The translations under genes and the position numbers were made by a program. Shown here piece by piece: positions 30,815 to 39,098 of a stretch of 64,000 nucleotides of DNA. The notes beneath the pieces were generated by a model. The model saw only the letters and a program-made list of their open reading frames with translations. It searched no databases and had not been told where the DNA came from. The stretch's first letter is position 1, and each line of letters starts with the position of its first letter. Source of the stretch: B10-G9 sp963712165 (lineage in GTDB: Bacteria > Chloroflexota > Anaerolineae > Anaerolineales > UBA11858). Where the stretch lies: contig CAVQGY010000002.1 in assembly GCA_963712165.1 (NCBI GenBank), forward strand, positions 992,001 to 1,056,000, in the 5' to 3' direction.

Positions 30815-31264
30815 ATGAGTATAAAAAACGACCTTCAAGAAGCCTTGAAAGTGGCTTTAAAATCTGGTCAGGTCCTCCGCAAGACGACTTTACGGATGGC
30901 GCTGGCCTCCATAAAAAACGCAGAAGTTGAAGCCAGGGGAGAACTAGATGATGACCTGATTCTGAATCTGCTGCAGAAAGAAGTTAAAGCCCGCCAGGAG
31001 ACTATCGAAGGCGCCGAACAGGCCAAACGGCCGGATCTGATCAGCAAGGCCGAAGAGGAGATCGCCATCTTGGGTGAATTCCTCCCTCAACCACTCAGTC
31101 AGGAGGAATTGAGAACTTTGGTCGAGAAAGCCATAACTGAGTCAGGAGCTAGTTCGATGAGCGAGATCGGAAAGGTGATGGGTGTATTAATGCCCTTGAT
31201 CCGGGGCAAAGCAGATGGCAAAGAAGCTAATCAGATCGTTCGCGAGCTGCTAGGTGGGGGATAG
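30815..31264 (+). CDS. yqeY: GatB/YqeY domain protein
   Basis: A 149-residue protein of the YqeY family, homologous to the tRNA-binding tail of GatB. LRMALASIKNAEVEARGELD is the N-terminal helical block, followed by EVKARQETIEGAEQAKRPDL and AEEEIAILGEFLPQPLS. SEIGKVMGVLMPLIRGKADG close to the end is the family's characteristic GKVM...GKADG. Its role in bacteria is uncertain; tRNA or amidotransferase interaction is assumed from homology. Start either ATG 30815 with GGAG upstream or ATG 30806. Confidence 0.9.
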   Translation: MSIKNDLQEALKVALKSGQVLRKTTLRMALASIKNAEVEARGELDDDLILNLLQKEVKARQETIEGAEQAKRPDLISKAEEEIAILGEFLPQPLSQEELRTLVEKAITESGASSMSEIGKVMGVLMPLIRGKADGKEANQIVRELLGGG

Positions 31265-31363
31265 ACGTCTTCCACAGTCTTTCTGAGCTGTTGAACTTTA
31301 ATCGTCTGGCCCTGTATTGGAGGAAGGACGATTGATTACCAGATTGACGGAGAATACTTCCTT

Positions 31364-33490
31364 ATGAACGATCCCAGAGTAAAACCTTCCCTGATGAGGA
31401 TCCTGCTATTGACTGCGATTTTATCGCTTGCCATGGTTGGGGTCTGGTGGCTGATCAATTGGTCCTTGACCGGCGCTCTATCAACGGTGCTGGTTTCAGA
31501 GGGCACTGTCGCCTCGCAGGATGTGATGTCGCCCTATTCGGTGACTTATCAGAGCGATGTGCTGACCGGAGAGAAACAACAGGAAGCTGCGGCTGCGGTA
31601 GATCCGATCTATTCCTGGGCGGATTTCGCAATTGCCCGCCAGCAGCTCAATCAACTCCGAGATGCCCTTTCCTTCATTGATTCTGTTAGGCAGGATCAAT
31701 TTTCCTCTCAGGAACAGAAATATACCGATCTGGCCGCCCTGGAAGGGATTTATATTTCCCAGGTCACCGCTGAACAGATCCTTGCCCTCAGTGATCTGCG
31801 ATGGCAAACTGTGCGCCAGGAAGCCGTTGTCATCCTTGAACAGGTCATGCGAAATGACATTCGCGAGACCGATCTTGAAGAAGCTCGCCAGCAGCTTCCG
31901 TCTCTGGTCAGCCTTTCATTATCAGAAGATCAGGTGCAGCTTGTAGTGGAATTAGCTTCAGCTTTTATAGCCCCCAACAGCTTTTACAGTGAGGAGGAAA
32001 CCCAGACGGCTCGAGAAGAAGCCATCCAAAATGTGCCTTCCGTAAGCCGCAGCATCGCGGCTGGCGAGACCATCATCCGCCGAGGAGAAGTCGTCCAGGC
32101 AGTTGATATCGAGGCATTGCGTGAAGTAGGTTTATTAACTACATTCTCCGGATGGCAAACCCAGGTGGGTGCGCTGGCAGTGGTGTTATTATCAGCTGTC
32201 TTGATCATCTTATTTGTCCTGTCCTATCCCCTCTTGATGAATAACACCAAGCAGATGATCACTATGTTGGTCTTGTTCCTGCTTTTCCTGAGTGTAGCAA
32301 GGTATGTTTCACCTGGAAACCTGGTTATCCCCTATCTATTCCCAATGGCAGCCTATTCATTAATTGTCGCTGCCCTGGTTGATAGACGAACAGCACTTTT
32401 TACCTCGATCCCGCTGGCAATTCTGGCTGCCTATGGTATGCCCCACGCTATTGATCTGACCCTCTACTACAGCCTGGGAGGCATGATGGGCCTGCTGATC
32501 CTGAGAAGGCCCCAGCGACTTTCCGCTTATGTATCGGTGGCGGGCATCATTGCGGTTTCAGGTTCTATTATCCTTGTCGCATACCGGATCATTGATCCGG
32601 CAACGGATGCGAACGGGCTGGCACAGCTGATCGGTGCTGCTGTGTTTAATGGCATCGCTTCCGCTGGCCTGACAGTGCTGCTGGAGTATGGCCTTGCGCC
32701 TATGCTGGACCTGACGACTACCTTGCAGTTGGTAGAGCTTTCCAGGCCGGATCATCCTTTACTGCAGCGCTTGCTGCGTGAGATTCCCGGCACATATCAG
32801 CATACCTTGCAAGTATCCAATCTGGTCGAGCAAGCCGCTGAACGCATTCAGGCAAACAGCATGCTGGCCCGTGTTGGAGCCCTTTATCACGATATCGGGA
32901 AAATGAAAAACCCCCAATTCTTCATTGAAAATCAGGGTTCGAACCAGATCAACACCCATGATGATATGGATCCAGAAGAGAGCGCCAGGATCATTATCGA
33001 GCATATTGAATACGGACTTGAACTGGCAAAGAAGTACCGGCTTCCCCGTCGGATACGGGAGTTTATCCCAGAGCACCATGGCACCCTCATCACCCGTTAC
33101 CAGTACGGTAAAGCCCTGGAATTGGCTGGAGGGGATGAGAAGGCAGTGGATGCCTCAAAATTCCGCTATCCTGGACCGCGCCCACAATCCCGGGAAACTG
33201 CCCTGGTGATGCTTGGAGACGGCTGTGAAGCATACGTGCGCTCCCAGAATCCGGAAACAGATGTGGAATTAAGGCATATGATCAAGGAGATGGTGGATCG
33301 GAGGGTAGAACTGGGCCAGCTGAATAATACGGATCTGACCTTGAAGGATCTTAATGTCATCATCGATTCCTTCACAGCGACATTAAAAGGCACATATCAT
33401 TCCCGGATGGATTATCCCGATGATGAGGTCCCTGCTGAGAACGAGGATGAAGGTAATCCCGAGGAAACCCAGCAAGGGAAACAAAAGTGA
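31364..33490 (+). CDS. pgpH: 7TM-HD phosphodiesterase, PgpH-like
   Basis: A 708-residue membrane enzyme. One N-terminal hydrophobic helix is followed by an extracytoplasmic region of about 220 residues (7TMR-HDED), then seven hydrophobic segments (about 260-460), then a cytosolic HD domain: RVGALYHDIGKMKNPQFF holds the HD pair and EHHGTLITRYQY a later metal-binding His pair. In Firmicutes PgpH hydrolyses cyclic-di-AMP. It is 17 bp upstream of ybeY, the same order as in Listeria and Bacillus relatives. The C terminus is acidic and probably disordered. Confidence 0.9.
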   Translation: MNDPRVKPSLMRILLLTAILSLAMVGVWWLINWSLTGALSTVLVSEGTVASQDVMSPYSVTYQSDVLTGEKQQEAAAAVDPIYSWADFAIARQQLNQLRDALSFIDSVRQDQFSSQEQKYTDLAALEGIYISQVTAEQILALSDLRWQTVRQEAVVILEQVMRNDIRETDLEEARQQLPSLVSLSLSEDQVQLVVELASAFIAPNSFYSEEETQTAREEAIQNVPSVSRSIAAGETIIRRGEVVQAVDIEALREVGLLTTFSGWQTQVGALAVVLLSAVLIILFVLSYPLLMNNTKQMITMLVLFLLFLSVARYVSPGNLVIPYLFPMAAYSLIVAALVDRRTALFTSIPLAILAAYGMPHAIDLTLYYSLGGMMGLLILRRPQRLSAYVSVAGIIAVSGSIILVAYRIIDPATDANGLAQLIGAAVFNGIASAGLTVLLEYGLAPMLDLTTTLQLVELSRPDHPLLQRLLREIPGTYQHTLQVSNLVEQAAERIQANSMLARVGALYHDIGKMKNPQFFIENQGSNQINTHDDMDPEESARIIIEHIEYGLELAKKYRLPRRIREFIPEHHGTLITRYQYGKALELAGGDEKAVDASKFRYPGPRPQSRETALVMLGDGCEAYVRSQNPETDVELRHMIKEMVDRRVELGQLNNTDLTLKDLNVIIDSFTATLKGTYHSRMDYPDDEVPAENEDEGNPEETQQGKQK

Positions 33491-33506
33491 TTGAAGGTAG
33501 ATCTGC

Positions 33507-33968
33507 GTGATATTCATTGAGGTAAATGAAGAATTCCGGGATCTCATTCCCGATGAGATCCTGAAAGAAGCAGCCCAAAAAACACTCCAGATAGACACTC
33601 TGGAGGATATGCCTTCCCTGTCTATAAAAATCACTGGCGATCAGGAAATGCAGGAACTGAATTCCTCTTACAGAGGCATTGATAAAACCACGGATGTGCT
33701 CTCCTTCGAAGCCGATTATTTTGATCCGGATCTGGGATCACGTTATCTGGGTGATGTGGTGATCTCTTACCCACAAGCAGCTGAACAGGCGGAAAAAAGA
33801 GGACATCCAGTCAGTTCTGAGCTTCAGCTGCTCGTTGTTCATGGTGTACTGCACTTATTGGGCCATGATCATGGCGCAGCTCAGGAGAAAGTGTCTATGT
33901 GGAAGGTCCAAAAACAAGCCTTGGATGCATTGGGGCTGGATCTTATGGTTGAAGATGGGGATTCATAA
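33507..33968 (+). CDS. ybeY: Endoribonuclease YbeY
   Basis: A 153-residue zinc metalloprotein. The signature VVHGVLHLLGHDHG near residue 115 provides the three zinc-binding His residues (HxxxHxxGHDH). RGIDKTTDVLSFEAD is the conserved block of the family before it. YbeY participates in 16S rRNA 3'-end maturation and ribosome quality control. Its stop overlaps the dgkA start by one base (TAATG). GTAAATG-type start: the chosen GTG/ATG region follows TCTGCGTG; the exact first codon (33507) is a GTG-preceded ATT-rich segment, so a start a few codons inward is possible. Confidence 0.9.
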   Translation: MIFIEVNEEFRDLIPDEILKEAAQKTLQIDTLEDMPSLSIKITGDQEMQELNSSYRGIDKTTDVLSFEADYFDPDLGSRYLGDVVISYPQAAEQAEKRGHPVSSELQLLVVHGVLHLLGHDHGAAQEKVSMWKVQKQALDALGLDLMVEDGDS

Positions 33969-34348
33969 TGAGTGGGAGTCAATATCTTAAGGACAGACTT
34001 CGATCCATCTGGATTGCTCTGGATGGGATCAAACAGGTCCTCCTGACCCAGCAGAATGCCCGAATCCACCTGGTGATAACCCTGGTTGTCTTCCTGGTAG
34101 CTGGACTGTTGGATCTTTCTGGCCATGAATGGGCTCTTGTGGTGCTGGTTGTAGGATTTGTGTGGGCGGCAGAGATCTTTAATACCGCGATCGAAGACCT
34201 GGTAGACCTGGTAAGTTCCGAGCAAAACCCATCCGCGAAAAGGATAAAGGATATCAGCGCCGGCGCTGTTTTGATCAGTGTATTGGTAGCAGTATTGGTT
34301 GGATTAGTGATATTTGGCTCCAGGCTCTGGAGTTGGATTACTGGATAA
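33968..34348 (+). CDS. dgkA: Diacylglycerol/undecaprenol kinase
   Basis: A 126-residue membrane kinase with three transmembrane helices. NARIHLVITLVVFLVAGLLD, WALVVLVVGFVWAAEIFNTA and IEDLVDLVSSEQNPSAKRIK contain the conserved catalytic stretch (AEIFNTAIEDLVDL with the essential Glu and Asn). KDISAGAVLISVLVAVLVGL is the last helix. Gram-positive-type members phosphorylate undecaprenol for wall precursor recycling. The gene overlaps ybeY by one base and follows pgpH, a conserved trio. Confidence 0.92.
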   Translation: MSGSQYLKDRLRSIWIALDGIKQVLLTQQNARIHLVITLVVFLVAGLLDLSGHEWALVVLVVGFVWAAEIFNTAIEDLVDLVSSEQNPSAKRIKDISAGAVLISVLVAVLVGLVIFGSRLWSWITG

Positions 34349-34411
34349 GATCGAACTGAGAGTGAAGGAATAAGACACGGATCATTCTGCTTTCCTTCTA
34401 GAAGGATCACA

Positions 34412-35035
34412 ATGACGGATCAAAAATTAAAGGCCTCTTCCGCTCTGGGTGGGCTGCAAGAGTCTATGAAGAATTGCCGCATCTGCCAAACTGAGGGATA
34501 TGAGATCTATCCCCCGGCTGTATTTTCGGGAAGAGATACTGCCCTGTTCATGACCATAGGTCAGGCTCCAGGAATTACAGAACAGGAGGCGGAACGCCCC
34601 TTTAATGCAGGAAGTGGTTCACGTCTGTTTGGTTGGTTGGCGCAAGCTGGCATTGAGGAGGATTGGTTCCGAACCACGCAGTACATGACCTCGGTTACCA
34701 AATGTTATCCGGGTAGGGCCCCTTCCGGTAGTGGGGACAGGGTACCGTCCCGTCAGGAACAGGCACTCTGCCGTCCTTTTCTTGAGAGGGAGATCGAATT
34801 AGTGGATCCCAAAGTGATCATCCCTATCGGCCGCCTGGCCATCAATCTCTATTATTCGCCCAAGCAGGTCCTGCGGGATATTGTTGGAACTCAGCTGTCC
34901 GTGGACGGCCGCTGGGTGATTCCCTTGCCGCATTCATCCGGCGCCAGTCGCTGGCACCAGATCCAGGAGAATAGAATATTAATTGAACGGGCCATTTCTC
35001 TGATCAAGGAACAGTTTGAGAGAATATTCCGTTAA
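34412..35035 (+). CDS. Uracil-DNA glycosylase family protein (family 4/5-like)
   Basis: A 207-residue uracil-DNA glycosylase superfamily protein. NCRICQTEG near the N terminus gives a CxxC; LFMTIGQAPGITEQEAERPF matches motif A (GxAPG...G.PF) with Gln where many family 4 enzymes have Glu, and SVTKCYPG plus CRPFLEREIELVDPKVIIPI gives two further Cys. The four Cys could hold the [4Fe-4S] cluster. Motif B is IPLPHSSGASRW (H-P-S-x-x-x-x-x variant). It would excise uracil or deaminated bases from DNA. Monocistronic position before a strong terminator. Confidence 0.85.
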   Translation: MTDQKLKASSALGGLQESMKNCRICQTEGYEIYPPAVFSGRDTALFMTIGQAPGITEQEAERPFNAGSGSRLFGWLAQAGIEEDWFRTTQYMTSVTKCYPGRAPSGSGDRVPSRQEQALCRPFLEREIELVDPKVIIPIGRLAINLYYSPKQVLRDIVGTQLSVDGRWVIPLPHSSGASRWHQIQENRILIERAISLIKEQFERIFR

Positions 35036-35036
35036 G

Positions 35037-35080
35037 AAAAACAAGCGAGCCAGGCGTTTTTGCCCGGCCCGCTTGTTTTT
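35037..35080 (+). terminator. Rho-independent terminator
   Basis: Stem AAAAACAAGCG/CGCTTGTTTTT with an inner GCC/GGC extension, T-run at 35076-35080; lies between the uracil glycosylase gene and a convergent gene, so it may serve both strands. Confidence 0.88.
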
Positions 35081-35094
35081 ATCTCCAGATTTTA

Positions 35095-35871
35095 TCAATT
35101 CTCAGACTGCACAAAATTGATCCTGATCAAATTGGAGTCGCAGCTGTCATAGGTTCGCAGGTAGATCTTATCTGACAGGGGCAGATTAGCCTGATCCAGC
35201 AGCTGGATCCATGCTTCGCCATCGGTTTCTAGCGGCCTGTCGCTCAGGGGGAGCTCATATCCAGCTTCTCCATAATCAGGGGCTGCCCCCGAAAGAGTGA
35301 GCCGAGAAATCACAAGTTCTCCCAGGGTTCCTCCTGCCTCGACCAGCACGCCGGGAACCGGCTCACCGGCCAGATCCAGGATCTCCCCTCCTACACCCAT
35401 CCAATTACATCCCGCTACGGGGTTATATGGATTGGCCTCATACCTGGGTGAACCATCCTGTAGCTTAAACGTTGTCCCGCTGTCCAAGTCTGCAGTAGGG
35501 ATGGGTGTTTCGGCTGGCAGGGGAGTAACAGTGGGTTGAGGTCCCTGGGTTGGTCCCTCGACGGGTTGTGGGGTTAGTGTCCAGGTGGGAGGAAGCACAG
35601 GCCTGGGTGTGGGTGAAGGTGTATAGGTTCGGAAAAGGGACGGCATTGTTGTTGGCGGGAGTGGGTTAAGGCTGGACTGGGGGTTCACGAATATGATCGC
35701 GAATACTAGGCCGACCACCAGTGTACCAGTGACCAGCACCCCGGAGAGGATGTTCAATAAGCAGCCTACTGGATTCAGCTGTATCCGCGGTTTGAATATT
35801 TCATCAACCGGTTCTGGATCTTCAAAATAATCACCAAATGGATCTTCTACCTGATCAAAAGCATCTGCCAT
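35095..35871 (-). CDS. Single-pass membrane protein with extracellular beta domain
   Basis: A 258-residue protein I cannot name. An acidic N-terminal cytosolic part is followed by one transmembrane helix (NILSGVLVTGTLVVGLVFAI, residues about 38-62), a Pro/Thr-rich linker (about 68-130), and an extracellular domain. The domain contains NPVAGCNWMGVGGEILDLAG and GVLVEAGG, resembling carboxypeptidase-regulatory-like (Cna B/transthyretin-like) folds. A late Cys (YDSCDSN) could pair with the first. It shares strand and an interval of 20 bp with the foldase gene upstream, so both may be expressed together. Confidence 0.65.
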   Translation of the reverse strand: MADAFDQVEDPFGDYFEDPEPVDEIFKPRIQLNPVGCLLNILSGVLVTGTLVVGLVFAIIFVNPQSSLNPLPPTTMPSLFRTYTPSPTPRPVLPPTWTLTPQPVEGPTQGPQPTVTPLPAETPIPTADLDSGTTFKLQDGSPRYEANPYNPVAGCNWMGVGGEILDLAGEPVPGVLVEAGGTLGELVISRLTLSGAAPDYGEAGYELPLSDRPLETDGEAWIQLLDQANLPLSDKIYLRTYDSCDSNLIRINFVQSEN

Positions 35872-35891
35872 ACAACTCCTCCCGGAGATAA

Positions 35892-36779
35892 TTATGTCGG
35901 CAATGTTATCTCAATTGTACTCAGTTTCCAGCGGCGCTCAAGCCAGCTATCAATGGCTTTTTCCTGTAAAATTTGGCGGATTGCCGGATCAAGAGGGCGA
36001 TTGTCCTCTTTGTCTAGGACTTTGATGATATGATAACCGATTTCTGTTTCAATAATATCACTAGTTGCCCCGACCTCGAGATTGAAGAGCACGGGATCCA
36101 GTTCTGGTAAAGTCAGGAAATTGGGGGGAAACCAACCCAGATCTCCCTTGGTTTGGGGATCGTAGGTGCTGGCAAGGCCAGAGAAGTCTTTTCCATTCTC
36201 AATTTCCTCGAGCATCACCTCAGCAGATTCCAGCTTATAAAAGATCATCTGCTGGGCATGGATCTGCACCATTTCATACGGCACATCCCCGATGATCTTG
36301 TCTCTCATCCAGGCTGCCTCTATTGCTCTTTTCAAGTAAGCCCGGAAACTTTCAGAAGTGAAACCATGGGCTGCCAGCCAATCATCTAATGGCTGATCTT
36401 CAGGGTCCAAGGCGGCAATCCTTTCCGCAAGAGCAGCGTCGGTGACTTGATACCCTTCTGTTTTTGCGGCCTGGGCCAGGAGGGTGAGGTTAATGAGATC
36501 GTTGATGACAATCTCCTGGTCCTCTTCTGTCAAATCCCTGCTAACAGCTGCCTTATAGCGAGCCAGCTCCTCCTGGAATTCTGCCAGAGTGATCAAATCC
36601 CCATTCACCACTGCGGCGGTAGGGATAGGTGTTGGAGATGGAGGGAACGGCGTGCGGGTGGGAAGGATCTGAGTGGCCGTTGGGACTGGAGTGTCAGCAT
36701 TTCCGCTGCAAGCACTTGCGCCCAGGATACAAATAATAATAACAAAGCTTAAGATCTTGAGATTTCTGTTGCGGTTCAT
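35892..36779 (-). CDS. Peptidyl-prolyl isomerase lipoprotein (PrsA/SurA-like)
   Basis: A 295-residue lipoprotein: lipobox GASAC (Cys24), short Thr/Pro linker, SurA_N-like helical domain (VVNGDLITLAEFQEELARYK), and a parvulin domain from about residue 165. The parvulin signature is IHAQQMIFYKLESAEVMLEE, FSGLASTYDPQTKGDLGWFP and ETEIGYHIIKVLD. Such proteins assist folding of exported proteins on the outer side of the membrane. No Cys/His active-site deviation stands out. Located before a membrane protein gene on the same strand and divergent from the GAF protein. Confidence 0.88.
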   Translation of the reverse strand: MNRNRNLKILSFVIIICILGASACSGNADTPVPTATQILPTRTPFPPSPTPIPTAAVVNGDLITLAEFQEELARYKAAVSRDLTEEDQEIVINDLINLTLLAQAAKTEGYQVTDAALAERIAALDPEDQPLDDWLAAHGFTSESFRAYLKRAIEAAWMRDKIIGDVPYEMVQIHAQQMIFYKLESAEVMLEEIENGKDFSGLASTYDPQTKGDLGWFPPNFLTLPELDPVLFNLEVGATSDIIETEIGYHIIKVLDKEDNRPLDPAIRQILQEKAIDSWLERRWKLSTIEITLPT

Positions 36780-36913
36780 ATCCCTAGATTATAAACGCTT
36801 CCAGCCTCTTCTAGAAGGAATTCTTGTTTTGGTTATTTTGCCTGTATAATTGGAGAAGGTCCTGGACGGAGGGACCCCGATTGACTGAGAAAGCAAGCAG
36901 CAGGTGGTGATAT

Positions 36914-37552
36914 ATGGTTGATCGTCAATTGCTAAAGACTCTAAAAGAACAGAATGCAGATCTAAAACTGGACCTGTCTCAAAGCAAGGACCAGAACGAA
37001 CGCCTATGGATGGTGATCAAAGCGCTGAATGGACTGGAGTGCAACCTGCATGCCTTCGAAACTTCTGCCGATCTCCTGGAAATGATCATGGATATCCTCT
37101 CGATTGCTTTAGACGCAGTTGGATCTGAAAATGGATCCATTCTGCTCCTTGACGAAGAGAGTGATGAACTTGTTTTTGTGGCCGTGATTGGTGATAGGCA
37201 AAACGAGCTGACGGGTTTCAGGATCCCTGCGGACAGCGGGGTGGCTGGCTGGGTGAAAAGGACCCGGAGATCTGCGCTGGTTCCCGATGTCAGAAGGGAT
37301 GACCGCTGGATATCAGCGGTGGATCAATCGATTGGATTTCATACCCGGAGTTTGATGGCAGTGCCCCTGATTTTGGGTGAAAGGATCCTGGGGGTTATGG
37401 AAGTGGTCAATGCCCTGCCGGAGACGCATTTTAATGATAAGGATCTGGCCCTGATTCAGCTTGTGTCCCGTCTGGCTTCCTTTGTTTTTGGTTGCACAGA
37501 AGAGGCACTTGAAAGTAATCCCAATCCCAATGCCAGAGAGAACACAAATTGA
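36914..37552 (+). CDS. GAF domain protein
   Basis: A 212-residue soluble protein. An N-terminal coiled-coil stretch (LKTLKEQNADLKLDLSQSKD) precedes one GAF domain (about residues 50-195): AVGSENGSILLLDEESDELV, IPADSGVAGWVKRTRRSALV, RSLMAVPLILGERILGVMEV. It lacks an output domain such as a kinase or cyclase, so it may act as a sensor partner for another protein. The ligand is unknown. A ribosome site GGTGGTGAT lies before ATG. It is separated by 100 bp from the T-box leader. Confidence 0.85.
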   Translation: MVDRQLLKTLKEQNADLKLDLSQSKDQNERLWMVIKALNGLECNLHAFETSADLLEMIMDILSIALDAVGSENGSILLLDEESDELVFVAVIGDRQNELTGFRIPADSGVAGWVKRTRRSALVPDVRRDDRWISAVDQSIGFHTRSLMAVPLILGERILGVMEVVNALPETHFNDKDLALIQLVSRLASFVFGCTEEALESNPNPNARENTN

Positions 37553-37610
37553 TCAAGGTCTTTTTCTCTTCAATACGGGTTGGCCAGGGAGAGTTATTCA
37601 GAGAAGGGTC

Positions 37611-37638
37611 TTGACAGAACGAGTATTTTATCCATAAT
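37611..37638 (+). promoter_or_regulatory. Promoter of T-box-pheST
   Basis: TTGACA (37611-37616), 16-base spacer, CATAAT (37633-37638). The T-box leader begins shortly downstream. Confidence 0.75.
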
Positions 37639-37659
37639 AAGAGGATAATTGCATATCAT

Positions 37660-37934
37660 TAAAATCGAAGACGGAGAAAAGTATCCTGTACGTCGCTGAC
37701 AGGGAAAATGGGACATAGACTGAAATCCCGTTGCAGGCCGACAACCAGGAGAAGTTCACTCCCGAGAGCTCAAGGGAAAGGGAAACCGAGTAGTTTGAGC
37801 CGCAGCCCCGACGTTATCCGGGGACCCAATCGCGTATCCAGGATATTGCTGTTGGGAGAAAGCGAGCCGGAATTTGGCTAATTTGGGTGGTACCGCGGGT
37901 AGACCCCGTCCCTAGCTGGGGCGGGTTTTTTTTT
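37660..37934 (+). ncRNA. T-box riboswitch, phenylalanine-specific (UUC)
   Basis: A tRNA-sensing leader before pheS. The specifier loop is framed by helices GGAG/CTCC and TCCTG/CAGGA: 5' side AAAAGTA (AGTA motif, 37677-37683), 3' side GAAGTTCA with UUC at 37755-37757, the Phe codon. The T-box sequence is TGGGTGGTACCGCGG (37884-37898), whose TGG pairs with the tRNA acceptor end. The terminator stem CCCGTCCC/GGGGCGGG (37906-37925) is followed by nine T. Uncharged tRNA-Phe should bind UUC and stabilise the antiterminator, raising pheST transcription. Confidence 0.92.
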
Positions 37935-37987
37935 ATTGGTGCGGATACCCTCACTACATGCCTTATACGAGTCAATCAGGAGGACCC

Positions 37988-39049
37988 ATGCAGGAAAAAC
38001 TGGAACAGATAAAACTGGAAGCGCTAAATGCGCTGGAAATAATTGAGGATCAGGCCGCATTGAATAAATGGCAGTCCCATTATCTGGGCCGCAATTCTTC
38101 TGTAATGGATGTATTCAAAAATCTAGGTACTCTATCCAAAGATGAAAAGCCGTTGGTTGGAAAGGCGGCCAACCTGGTGAAGGTCGCCCTGGAGACTGCT
38201 TTCCAGGAAAAAGAGTCCCTGCTTAAGGCTCAACGTATTGGTGAGTCGCTGGCCAGAGAGCGAATTGATGTCACCTTGCCTGGTAGAAGGGCTGTGAGCG
38301 GAAAACTACACCCCGCGAATCGAACACTGCGGGAAGTTTACCGGGTATTTGGGGATATGGGATTCCAGATTTTCCGCTCCCGGGAAATTGAAAATGACCT
38401 GATGAATTTCCAGCTGTTGAATTTTCCTCCTTACCACCCTGCCAGGGATATGCAGGATACGTTTTTCATCAAATCCGAAGGAGAGAGGGAGGATAACCCG
38501 CTCATGCTGCGCACTCACACGTCTCCTGGTCAGATCCATGCCATGCAGGAACATAATCGCAAATATCCCCAGGATCCTCCTCCCATTCGGATCATCCTGC
38601 CGGGTATGTGCTACCGTTACGAGCAAATCACATCCCGCTCGGAGGTCCAGTTCAACCAGGTGGAAGGCCTGGCGGTTGGCAAGAGGATCACCTTTCAGGA
38701 CCTTAAGGGCACGTTAAGCAATTTCGCTCGCCGGATGTTTGGCCAAGGCGCAAAAACACGCTTCAGAGCCTCGCACTTTCCCTTCACGGAACCCAGCGCC
38801 GAAATGGATGTGGGCTGTTTTCTGTGCGGCAGCAAAGGCTGTTCAGTCTGCAAGGGGGCCGGCTGGCTGGAGATCCTGGGCTGCGGGATGGTCCATCCTA
38901 ATGTGCTGGAGTATGGCGGATTTGACCCCGAAATCTATTCCGGTTTTGCATTTGGTATGGGAACTGAACGAATATCGATGATGCGCCATCATATTGAGGA
39001 TATCCGTTATTTCTGGGCTAACGATCTGCGGTTTCTGGAACAGTTTTAA
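37988..39049 (+). CDS. pheS: Phenylalanyl-tRNA synthetase alpha subunit
   Basis: A 353-residue class II synthetase alpha subunit, which carries the catalytic site of the alpha2-beta2 enzyme. An N-terminal coiled-coil arm binds tRNA. HPARDMQDTFFIK and LLRTHTSPGQIHAMQ are motif 1/2 blocks, PGMCYRYEQITSRSEVQFNQ is motif 2, and FGMGTERISMMRH is motif 3. A Cys cluster (CFLCGSKGCSVCKGAG) before GWLEILGCGMVHP is common in bacterial PheS. Start: ATG with AGGAGG seven bases upstream; the frame extends to an earlier ATG at 37958, within the leader. Controlled by the T-box. Confidence 0.95.
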   Translation: MQEKLEQIKLEALNALEIIEDQAALNKWQSHYLGRNSSVMDVFKNLGTLSKDEKPLVGKAANLVKVALETAFQEKESLLKAQRIGESLARERIDVTLPGRRAVSGKLHPANRTLREVYRVFGDMGFQIFRSREIENDLMNFQLLNFPPYHPARDMQDTFFIKSEGEREDNPLMLRTHTSPGQIHAMQEHNRKYPQDPPPIRIILPGMCYRYEQITSRSEVQFNQVEGLAVGKRITFQDLKGTLSNFARRMFGQGAKTRFRASHFPFTEPSAEMDVGCFLCGSKGCSVCKGAGWLEILGCGMVHPNVLEYGGFDPEIYSGFAFGMGTERISMMRHHIEDIRYFWANDLRFLEQF

Positions 39050-39098
39050 CAGCGATCAGGATCTATCCCGGAATACTGAATAATAAAGGAAACGAAAG

